Below, piece after piece: positions 57,115-64,000 of a stretch of DNA of 64,000 nt. The stretch covers positions 525,924-589,923 of the forward strand of contig CAUYUJ010016149.1 in the NCBI GenBank assembly GCA_963575745.1, read 5' to 3'. How positions within the stretch are numbered: position 1 is the stretch's first letter; every line of letters begins with the position of its first letter. The position numbers were made by a program, and so were the translations under genes. The notes below the pieces were generated by a model. That model saw nothing but the letters and a program-made list of their open reading frames with translations, made no database searches and had not been told where the DNA came from. This DNA is from Prorocentrum cordatum (lineage: Eukaryota; Sar; Dinophyceae; Prorocentrales; Prorocentraceae).

Positions 57115-58500
57115 ACCGTCTCGGGGCCGTCTTGGCCCGCGCAGAGCCCATCTTCAACCGTCTTGGCGCCCTTCTGCCCCCCCAAGAGGCCCAAGAGGTT
57201 GCAATCATAGATTTTCAATAGGTTTTGGTGGGTTTTTGAGTCCCGGGAGGGGGGGGGCACTTTGGTCCGCTCATGCGGCGCAGCTCCCGGGGGGGTTAGG
57301 GGGGGGGGGCATGATAATGCAACGAAATACAGCATGTGAGAATGATGCAAACATTGGACACATTGGATCCATTGCGTTGCAGCATCCGCGGAAAACGCTG
57401 CCGCTCAGCACGTCACTGCCGGACGTGGATTCCTCTCGCTTCGCGGGGTGCACGCCTGGGGCACGTGCAGTCGCGTCGTCGCGGGGCCTCTTGGGAGCCT
57501 CTTGGGGGCCTCCTGGAGGCCTCCTGGGAGCTTCTTTGGGGCCTTTTCCCCCCTCCTTTTCAGATCCCCCCCCCGTATTTCCTTCCAGCGCCGGCTCTAA
57601 TCATGGGCGCCGCAGTGGCCAACTTCCACATGGCTGGCGCTGCGCCGCAGTTCGCCCAGAGGGAGAAAAATGGCATTGCACTCCAGTCGCTTTGTGGTCT
57701 TTGGGGTGCTTTTTGGAGACCTTTTGGAGGCTTCTGGGGAGCTTATTGGAGGCTTCTTGGCGGCCTCTTGGGGCCTCTTCGGGGCGTCTTCGGCCGTCTT
57801 GGCGTTTTTGCTCCGTTTCGCCCCCTCGGAGGTGGTCCTGGGGGCCTCTCGCGGCCGCGTTGGAGCCCTCTTGGGGCCCTCTAGGGCCGTCTTCGCGGCC
57901 TCTTGGACCGTTTTGGGGGCCTCTTTGGGTTGTTTTGGGGCCCTCCTGGGCCGTCTTGGAGCCCTCTTGGTTTTTCTTTTGTTTGTTCTGGGGCGATTAT
58001 GGAAGTTGCTTGGGCCGTCATGGATTTGTTAATATCGATAAAGACGAGAACGCTAATCTATTGCAAAAACCATAGGAAAATACAATGTCTTCGGCCTCTG
58101 GAGGCGCAGTTGCGGGCGCTCTTGGGGCCCTCTTGGGCCGTCCTTGGAGCTTTTGGGGCCGTCTTGGGGGCCTCATGGGCCCCCGTTGGGAATCCATTGG
58201 GCCGTCTTGGGGTCATCTTGGGCCATCTTGGGGCCCTCTTGGAGCCCCAAGAGGCCCAAGGGGTCGAATTTGCTGATTGTCAGAAGTTTTTGTCGGTTTT
58301 TATGGCCCCGGAGGGGGGGGGGCATTTTGGTCCGCGCATGTGGCGCGACTGCAGGGGGGGGGTCGGGGGGGAGACATAATCATGCAACACAATACAGCAG
58401 ATGGGAATTATGTAAACATTGGACACACTGGATCGATCCACTGCATTACAGCATCCGCGGAAAACGCTGCCGCTCGACGCGTCACTTCCGGACCTGGTTT
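57115..58500 (+). repeat. Duplicated locus unit 3 and start of unit 4
   Basis: 57115-57290 matches the unit end at 46370-46560. 57315-58080 repeats the whole order CATTGGACACATTGGA, CAGCATCCGCGGAAAACGCT, CTTCGCGGGGTGCACG, periodic CTTGGGG, exon-like core (MGAAVANFHMAGAAPQFAQ, 57603-57659), periodic sequence. A further CATTGGACACACTGGA and CAGCATCCGCGGAAAACGCT pair starts at 58417. Confidence 0.65.
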
Positions 58501-58734
58501 TTCAGGCTTGCGCCGCACCGCCGACCCCTTGGGGAACTCGCGGTTGCCGCGTTTTGCTTTGCGAGGCCTTCTAGGGCGCCTTTTCGGATCCTTATGGTTG
58601 GCTTTTGGTGTTTTCTGGAGGCCTTTTTGGTGCCTCCACGTCGGCCCAAAAGGGATTCGGAATATGTTGCTTCGTTGGGTTTGGGGGGGAAGTCTTGGGG
58701 CTCGGGGGTGCGTCTGGGCGGCGCTGCGGGTTGC

Positions 58735-58890
58735 CCCGAAGACACGTGGGTTCCTAACGCCCCAGAGCGGGGCAGGCGTGAAAACACATGGTTCCTAACG
58801 TCCAAGATCGGGGCATGCGTGGAAACGCGCGGGCTCCTAACGCCCCAGCGCGGGGCAACCGTGAAAACACATGGGTTCCTAACGCCCGTG
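58735..58890 (+). repeat. ~46-bp minisatellite, four copies
   Basis: GGGTTCCTAACGCCCCAGAG, then CGGGGCAGGCGTGAAAACACATG-like sequence, repeated at about 58750, 58791, 58829 and 58873. Confidence 0.85.
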
Positions 58891-58903
58891 AGCGGACGGG
58901 AGT

Positions 58904-59262
58904 AGCCCAGAGTTCGAGGGCGCGGGGCATCTGACGTCAGACCAGATCAAGAAGTACCACCAGGCGGGCATCCACCATAGGCCAGTAGCGCGCCGGGCGT
59001 GCCCCGATGCGCGCAGGGCGGCGAATAAGTTTGAACGCTCTGCGCGTCCCCCGAAAAAGGACGGGTCGAAGCCCGCCTTCGCAGACGGGGGCCATCTGTC
59101 GAAGGACCAGAAGAATATTTTGTTCAAGCGGGGCAATCCAGTGTCTTGCGCGAAGTGCTATAAGGCGGGGCGGGCGCTGCGGAGAGAACCGCCGCGGAGA
59201 GAAGCGACGAGCACGGCGGCAAGGAACGGAAATTGCGAGGGGTCTGGCCGCTGGGCCCGGGT
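58904..59262 (+). CDS. Candidate exon: basic protein with internal duplication and CxxC
   Basis: Frame open from 58892, preceded by acceptor-like AGTAGCCCAG. It encodes a Lys/Arg-rich stretch built of two related halves. GHLTSDQIKKYHQAGIHHRP and GHLSKDQKNILFKRGNPVSC share GHL(T/S)xDQ and a basic continuation; the second half ends CAKCYKAGRALRRE with a CxxC, the first has a single Cys at the matching position (ARRACPDARRAANKF). A donor GGGTTGTGG lies near 59262. I do not recognise the family. The repeat structure and natural composition argue for a real exon. It may belong with the plus-strand exons at 61.3 and 63 kb. Confidence 0.45.
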
Positions 59263-59329
59263 TGTGGGCATGAGTCATGAGGCTTGTGCGGCGTTCGCTT
59301 GGATCGCCTTGGGGAAACTGCTCGCAGGC

Positions 59330-59820
59330 CTCTTGACGGTAGTCTCGAAGCCTCCTGAGGGCCGTTTTGGGGACTCTTGGGACTTCTTGTGGGCCTCTTG
59401 GGGGCTTTTCGGGGGCGTCTTGGGACCCTCTGGGGGCTTTTCGGGCGCCTCTGGGGGTGTCTTGGAGCCGCCTGGGAGCGGAAGGCTCGGATTTTCGGTG
59501 CGGGCTACCCTCTCTGGGAGCCGTCTTGGGGCCCTTTCCGGCCGTTTTGGGAGCCGCTTGGGCTGTCTTTGGCGCCCGCTTGGGCCGTCTTGGGCGCTTC
59601 TCGGGGGCCTCTTCGGACGTATTGGGGTGGTCTTGGGAGCCCCTTGGACTGGCTTCGCCGCCGTGAAGGCCGGAAAGCCGTGCGTGCTAAAACGCGCGTT
59701 TTCCCATTGGGAATGGATGATTTTGGCTTCTTCGAGGCCTTTTTGGGGTGCCTCTTCGAGGCCTCTTGGAGCATCTTGGAGGCGTCGTGGGCTGTCTCGA
59801 CCATTTCGAGGCCGCGGAGG
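59330..59820 (+). repeat. CTTGGGGCC-type periodic block
   Basis: TTGGGGGCTTTTCGGGGGC, TCTTGGGCC and TTTCGGGC units without coding character. Same family as at 45-48 and 57-58 kb. Probably intron between candidate exons. Confidence 0.65.
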
Positions 59821-59942
59821 AGCCCGTGCACGATTTCTTGGAGCGGATGACCCCCCCGGCGGATCCGGCCCGACCCCCCCCCTCCAAATCGACCGGACCG
59901 GGCTCCCGGGGGAGGGGTTCGGGGGGGGGGGGGGGGGGGGCA

Positions 59943-60158
59943 TTTCGCGCGCCGACGAACCCCAAGGAGTCGGCGGATTTGGGCTTCAAGGGTAGTCGAA
60001 GTCGCAAATTCGACGTCCAAGCGGCGCCAGGAGATCGCCAATCATGCCACGACGTGTCCTCGCTTGCCCAGTCTGACGCCGACATCGATTTTTTTACGAC
60101 GGCCCACGACGCGCCAAGAGCGGTCCAAGGGTACCGCCAGCAGGCCTCCGAGAAGTGA
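59943..60158 (+). CDS. Weak candidate terminal exon
   Basis: Plus frame, natural composition, ending in a stop at 60156-60158: DLGFKGSRSRKFDVQAAPGD, then SLAQSDADIDFFTTAHDAPR and GYRQQASEK. No known motif. The minus strand is also open here, so strand is uncertain. A G-run of about 18 (59928-59940) precedes it. Confidence 0.25.
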   Translation, partial: FRAPTNPKESADLGFKGSRSRKFDVQAAPGDRQSCHDVSSLAQSDADIDFFTTAHDAPRAVQGYRQQASEK

Positions 60159-60672
60159 CAGTCATTGTTTCTATAGGCTAACGCCACATCCGCCGACCCC
60201 TTGATCGTCTTGGGGATGTCGTGTTGTTGTCCTGGGGCGTACTTGTGTTGTTTTGTTTTTTTGGGTGGGCGGGCTCGAGGCTCTTCGGGGCCATCCCCGA
60301 GCGAGTCCGGGGGCATGTGGGGCCGTTCACGGGGCGAGTCTTGCAAGTCTGGAGGCCCCGAATGGGGATGGCGGACGCGGGTTGCATCACATTGTGGCCA
60401 GACGCGCGACAAGGCAGTGATCCGTGGCGGTGGTGATGGTGATCCGTGGTGGTGGTGGTGGTGATGGTGATGCCTGTGGTCATGGTGCGGGTGATGGCGA
60501 TGATGATGCTGGTGGTGCTGGTGTTGATGATGAGACGCGGAGATGGTGACATGGTACCAAACAGGGGAAAACGGAGGAGGAGGAGGACGAAGAGGGGGAG
60601 GATGAGGGAGAGGCGGAGGAGGCTCATCGGACGGGGAGGGGGAGGAGGAGGAGGAGTGACGATTTGGGGAAA
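60159..60672 (+). other. Spacer with a (GGT)n tract
   Basis: No gene recognised. A GGTGGT/GATGGT tract spans 60425-60530 and a GGAGGA tract spans 60565-60655. Confidence 0.5.
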
Positions 60673-60807
60673 ATGCCTGTCAACACCCGCGCCCATAGTC
60701 TGCATGAGGCGGTCCAAAAACTGGACGAGTCGTTGTCGACACAGACGCGGCGCATCCCATCCCGCCGCATTGCGCAGTATACAGGGAGGTGGCCACACGG
60801 ATGGTGA
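60673..60807 (+). CDS. Weak candidate exon
   Basis: A 44-codon frame from ATG 60673, MPVNTRAHSLHEAVQKLDES, then SRRIAQYTGRW. The adjacent frame continues with plausible sequence (REVATRMVKKISGEA, stop about 60831), so a short indel near 60780 may split one terminal exon. No family recognised. Confidence 0.25.
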   Translation: MPVNTRAHSLHEAVQKLDESLSTQTRRIPSRRIAQYTGRWPHGW

Positions 60808-61321
60808 AGAAGATCTCGGGCGAGGCTTGACGGGGTCGTGTTGCATGTAGTTTGGGTGCCTTTTGAGGACTTCCTCGTGGCTTCTTGGAGGCCTCGGAGG
60901 CTTTCTGGGAGGTCCCGCAGGTCCTTTTGGGGTGTTCTTGGAGGAGCGTTTTGGAGCCGAAGGCTCGAAAAAGGTGCACTGTGGACTCCGTGTTCGAGCC
61001 GTCCGGGAGCCCTCTTGGGCTGTCTTGTTCGTGGGCTGTCCGTGGACCCCAAAGCGAAGTTACAGTCATTGGTTACCCGCTGTAATTGTCATTGATATCA
61101 GCGTGGTCGCTTTCTTCGTCTTCAGAGCGCCCGAGACGATGAGGCACCCAGTAGCGCCCCAAGATGGCCCAAGGGGGTGCCAACGACGTTCCAAAAACAG
61201 CCAACGTAGGCCCTGAAGGGCCCCGACATGATCCGTCGTCATTTTGGTTCAAGCATTTGGTTCTGAGACGGGAGAGCGCCTGTCGCAACCGGGCGCTGTG
61301 TGATCAGGGATATCGGCCACG
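60808..61321. other. Spacer, partly CTTGGAGGCC-type periodic
   Basis: 60865-61020 resembles the periodic intron-like family. The rest is unique and no gene is seen. Confidence 0.4.
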
Positions 61322-61828
61322 ATGGTTTTTTCTTGGCAGCCGGTTTTGCGCCACTCGGCTGAGGACATTCGGTTCCCCTCGCCGAAGATCACCACTCATA
61401 AAATGAAACACGTAAAGCACACCACGAAAGCCGAGGACGCGTTCGGCACCAACCTATGCCGCGAGTGGGAATGCAACAAGGGCGATACGTACCTTCTTGA
61501 GGTGGGCGAGGCTTGGACGTGCACGCGTTGGGGAAAAGACGGTTGCTCTAAGACGTTCACTGTGATTCCCGACGAGGCCTCTGGCAAGATCTGGTGGGGA
61601 CACAGGGCATCGTTCTACTGCGAGGTCGGCGTGGAGGCGAACAGCGACGTCCTGATCTGGTGCAGGCCAGGCGCACGGACCCCGCGCTTCGTCTGGCGGG
61701 CGAAGCCAGGCTCAGTTTCGTTCAACCAGCCCCCATCCTCATCCCCATCCCCATCCCCTTCGAGACCCCCACCAATTTACCACCCCAGTTGGGGGTACAC
61801 CCCTCGACACCCGATGTGGACGGCCTAG
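61322..61828 (+). CDS. Trp/Cys-rich protein or exon, unknown
   Basis: 168 codons from ATG 61322, or 141 from the better-placed ATG 61403 (MKHVKHTTKAEDAF). An acceptor-like TTTTTTCTTGGCAG lies at 61326-61339, so the shorter start or an upstream exon is likely. The body alternates Trp, Cys and Phe: NLCREWECNKGDTYLLEV, GEAWTCTRWGKDGCSKTF, GKIWWGHRASFYCEVG, VLIWCRPGARTPRFVWRA, then a Pro/Ser tail. The spacing of W, G and D is reminiscent of the Trp-rich module in the next gene, and the fold may be a small beta-structure. Function unknown. Composition and length make a real exon likely. Confidence 0.5.
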   Translation: MVFSWQPVLRHSAEDIRFPSPKITTHKMKHVKHTTKAEDAFGTNLCREWECNKGDTYLLEVGEAWTCTRWGKDGCSKTFTVIPDEASGKIWWGHRASFYCEVGVEANSDVLIWCRPGARTPRFVWRAKPGSVSFNQPPSSSPSPSPSRPPPIYHPSWGYTPRHPMWTA

Positions 61829-61829
61829 G

Positions 61830-62400
61830 TAGACCGCAAATGCGGATACGAGTGGGCGGGCGGCGGGGACGTCGGCTGTCTGCGAGACTCCAGAGAGGCT
61901 CGCCGCAGGCGCCAAAGTTTTTCAAACACGCGCCGATCTTTTCTTCGAGCCAACGTGGATCGGTCGCGGGTGGGTCGCGGGTGGATTGCGGGTGGGTCGC
62001 GGGGTGGGTCGCAAGTGGGTCGCGAGGTGGGTCGCGGGTGGGTCGCAGATGGGTCGCGGGTGGTTCGCGGGTGGGTCGTGAGGTGGGTCGCGGGTGGGTC
62101 GCGGGTGGGTCGCGGGTGGGTCGTGGGTGAGTCGCGGGGTGGGTCGCGGGTGGGTAGCGGGTTGGGTCGCGGGTGTGTCGTTGGGTGGGTCGCGGGGTGG
62201 GTCGCGGGGTGGGTCGCGGGGTGGGTCGCGAGGTGGGTCGCTGGTTGGGTGGCGGGGGGGGGGATGACAACAAACAACAACAACAGCAACAACAACAACA
62301 ACAACAACAACAACGCAACAAACAAAATCTTCACCACGGATTCTCACTTCAGCCACGCACCCAGGGACAATGAATGACCGCTCGGCCCCCTCACCCTGAC
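61830..62400 (+). repeat. ~570-bp dispersed composite repeat, copy C (inverted relative to 44.6-45.2 kb)
   Basis: ATGCGGATACGAG, GACGTCGGCTGTCTGCGAGA, GCCGCAGGCGCCAAAG, GATCTTTTCTTCGAGCC, then the GGGTCGCGGGT minisatellite (61963-62250), AAC repeats (62270-62315), and the end CAGGGACAATGAATGACCG. Each landmark has its reverse complement in the same reversed order at 44628-45205. Confidence 0.75.
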
Positions 62401-62445
62401 ATCCCCATCTGGGGGGGGAGGTAATCGGCCAGCGGGGCCCAGGCC

Positions 62446-62700
62446 ATGCCGCTTGGGATGGGGGTCGGGTACATGATGCTGACAGGCGCAACGCGCTCGC
62501 CGAGCTGGCGGTCGGAGTCCACCGGCTCGGGAGGAGACAGCACGGCCGAGCTCTCCTGCCGCTCGTCCTCCAGGCCGGGTTCCGCGGAGAAGATACGGAA
62601 GCCGCGGCCCCCGTGGCGCCCGCGGGAGGACGGCGCGGAGCAGGGCGACGGGGCGGGGGACCAGCCGTGCGAGAAGTTGGCCGGCAAGAGGACCAGAAGA
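62446..62700 (+). CDS. Weak candidate 5' exon of the terminal gene
   Basis: Plus frame MLTGATRSPSWRSESTGSGG, then Ser/Arg/Pro-rich sequence to CEKLAGKRTRRDR. It is in frame with the better-supported sequence past 62880, but the DNA between is a hairpin element that is probably intron. The minus strand is also open. Confidence 0.3.
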
Positions 62701-62735
62701 GATCGAATAAAAACAAAAGCACATATACACAATTC

Positions 62736-62870
62736 GTTGGCGCTCCACGCGGGTTTTTTGGATCCGCGTTGGGGCCCCCTGGCGGCGCTTCCGGCGCCGC
62801 CCCTGGCGCGCTGCGCGCGCAGTGGAGGGGTGTCCAGCGCAGGTCCAAGAAATCCGCGCGGAGCGCCAAT
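62736..62870. mobile_element. Short foldback element, ~45-bp arms, in a putative intron
   Basis: The left arm 62736-62778 (TTGGCGCTCCACGCGG, TTTTTTGGATCCGCG) is mirrored imperfectly at 62826-62869 (CAGGTCCAAGAAATCCGCGC, GGAGCGCCAA). The centre is GC-rich. AATT borders the left arm and AATTATGC the right. The size and the following T-rich acceptor (TTCTTCTTGTTCTTCTAG, 62884-62901) fit an intron carrying, or created by, a hairpin element. Confidence 0.55.
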
Positions 62871-62901
62871 TATGCAGTTGTTGTTTCTTCTTGTTCTTCT
62901 A

Positions 62902-63765
62902 GATACCGCTACCCTCGGCTCGGTGAAGCCGTTTCAGGCATCCTGTGCAGGCCCTCGTCGCCACCGTTGGATTCGCGTCAGGATTCTGGTCACAGCGCAC
63001 CCCAGGCGAGATCCTGGGAGTAGCGGTATCGACACCTGTTGTTTTCCCCAGAGGAGCGGGTGTGGCCGTGGCGCGGTGGTGGAGGGCGGGGCGCTCACAA
63101 CAGCAGATGTGCCCACCTGGCGCGCTGGCGCCGACCGCCCGGAGGAGTTCGGCGGCCCTGGCGAGCTCCCGCGCGCGGAGGCAGTCGCGGCGTCGAGACA
63201 TCCGCAGAAGCGGCTGGTGAACATCGCGACGAAAAAGGAGCTCGAGGAGGAGCAGATTCAGGCGGCCGCGGGGAAGCCGAGGAGTGCTTCAAGTGCGGCG
63301 TCGCCTCGCGTGGCTGATCGTGCAGAAGCAAGTCGCCAGGCACACAGCAGGCCGAGGCTGCCAGAGGGCTTCCTGCCGCCGCCCGGCCTCGAGCCCCCGC
63401 AAGCCGCCCTCCACGAGGCGTCCGAGTCCTCGCCACCGGGCTCGCCGAAGGGTACCTCGGACGACGAGACCAGGGCCGGCTCCGACTCCTCGCACGCCAG
63501 CGACATCAACCGCGGGCCGCTGGACGGCAGTTGGTTCGACAGCTGCGGCAAAGTAGGCACCATCGCAGGATCAGTGATGCACTGGGCCCACCACCCCGAC
63601 GACAGCGATGGAGCTACGGAGGTGGTTCTCAGGGGTGCCACCGTCCACATGACCTTCCTCGGGCAGATGCTCAGCGGGGTCCTGCGGGGCGAGCAGATCA
63701 TCTGGTCCAAGAGCGACGTGTGGCGGAGGGTCGAGCCCGAGCCCCAGGCCAGGATCTTGCAGTAG
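62902..63765 (+). CDS. C-terminal exon with Trp-rich module (dinoflagellate-type)
   Basis: The frame runs to a TAG at 63763-63765. Convincing coding starts near 63110: RPEEFGGPGELPRAEAVAAS, then KRLVNIATKKELEEEQIQAA, an acidic/Ser-rich linker, and LPEGFLPPPGLEPPQ. The last 70 residues hold LDGSWFDSCGKVGTIAGSVM, then HWAHHPDDSDGATEVVLRG, and finally GEQIIWSKSDVWRRVEP. This DGxW ... WSxxDVWxR pattern recurs, in my recollection, in many dinoflagellate proteins; its function is not known to me. Acceptor candidates are at 62901 and 62958. It has no membrane segment apart from a short Leu-rich stretch (LLFLLVLLD) that probably lies in intron. Confidence 0.6.
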   Translation, partial: DTATLGSVKPFQASCAGPRRHRWIRVRILVTAHPRRDPGSSGIDTCCFPQRSGCGRGAVVEGGALTTADVPTWRAGADRPEEFGGPGELPRAEAVAASRHPQKRLVNIATKKELEEEQIQAAAGKPRSASSAASPRVADRAEASRQAHSRPRLPEGFLPPPGLEPPQAALHEASESSPPGSPKGTSDDETRAGSDSSHASDINRGPLDGSWFDSCGKVGTIAGSVMHWAHHPDDSDGATEVVLRGATVHMTFLGQMLSGVLRGEQIIWSKSDVWRRVEPEPQARILQ

Positions 63766-64000
63766 GCGCACTCACCCCTCCCCGCCCTGCGCGTCGCGCC
63801 AGGCGCGTGGTCCATGAGCGGCCCCGTCGTCGGCCGCCTCGCGTGCGAAGAGCCCATTGAGGCCGCCAGTTTTTTTTCCGTCTGTCGCGCGGGCGCCCTT
63901 GCGCGGCTGCCTTCTTCTGTGCGCTCCGCTCGCGCCCAGCGGCAGAGTCCCGCGCCGCGCGAGTTTAAGTTCGGTGTCGGTGTGTGTGTGTGTGTGTGTG
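63766..64000 (+). other. 3' flank ending in (TG)n
   Basis: GC-rich sequence after the stop, a T8 run at 63870-63877, and a TG dinucleotide repeat from 63980 to the window edge. No dinoflagellate polyadenylation signal can be recognised with confidence. Confidence 0.5.

Noticed and set aside
47700-57130. Simple LTR retrotransposon with 432-bp LTRs
   Set aside because: The second repeat pair (B1/B2), the order A1-B1A2-B2 and the recombinase motif contradict an LTR element; no DDE integrase or aspartic protease seen.
47717-57130. Target-site duplication around the retrotransposon
   Set aside because: The periodic CCGTCTTGG host sequence gives apparent short matches everywhere, so no duplication can be claimed; tyrosine-recombinase elements usually make none.

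Overview
The window looks like nuclear DNA from a dinoflagellate. Three things point that way. (1) Two degenerate copies of the dinoflagellate spliced leader lie directly upstream of the two longest genes, on the same strand. (2) A C-terminal Trp-rich module (LDGSWFDS ... WSKSDVWRR), preceded by LPPPGLEPP, is a protein style I associate with dinoflagellates. (3) Retroelement reverse transcriptases of DIRS type sit in very GC-rich sequence packed with simple repeats. A Prorocentrum-like genome is my best guess at genus level, but that is inference. I see no tRNA, rRNA, CRISPR or bacterial-type operon.

Layout. 0.4-1.6 kb holds a fossil reverse transcriptase, followed by GC-rich sequence to 3.8 kb. 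5.5-6.6 kb is a minisatellite. 8.6-17.0 kb is the best coding region: two long minus-strand genes of unknown function, head to tail, each with a spliced-leader relict upstream, separated by about 550 bp that contains a cluster of 20-bp palindromes. The upstream gene has an HMG-box-like segment and a Cys/His-rich C-terminus; the downstream gene has an N-terminal CxxC/CxxC segment. Several frame breaks in these genes lie in homopolymer runs. 18-44 kb is almost entirely tandem repeats (GGT, CATA, TCG, CAT, GGGGTT and several minisatellites), with some arrays bounded by inverted repeats.

44.4-58.4 kb is a locus of tandemly duplicated, CTTGGGGCC-rich, intron-like sequence. Into it a roughly 9.4-kb tyrosine-recombinase retrotransposon has inserted (47745-57114). 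Its terminal repeats have the split-direct-repeat order A1 - coding - B1-A2 - B2. It carries gag-like sequence, RT with YLDD, RNase H with all four acidic residues, and a tyrosine recombinase whose expected catalytic Tyr is His. Many frameshifts show it is decayed. A second copy of only the first ~110 bp of A1 lies upstream at 46081-46190 and allows relative dating of insertion and duplication.

58.9-63.8 kb carries scattered plus-strand exons that could belong to one or several genes: a basic CxxC exon with an internal repeat, a Trp/Cys-rich exon, and a final exon with the Trp-rich module. Short inverted-repeat elements at 18.6, 46.6 and 62.7 kb, and an inverted pair of ~570-bp repeats (44.6 and 61.8 kb), show that small hairpin-type elements are common here.

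No part of this could be checked by database search. All homology statements rest on motif recognition.
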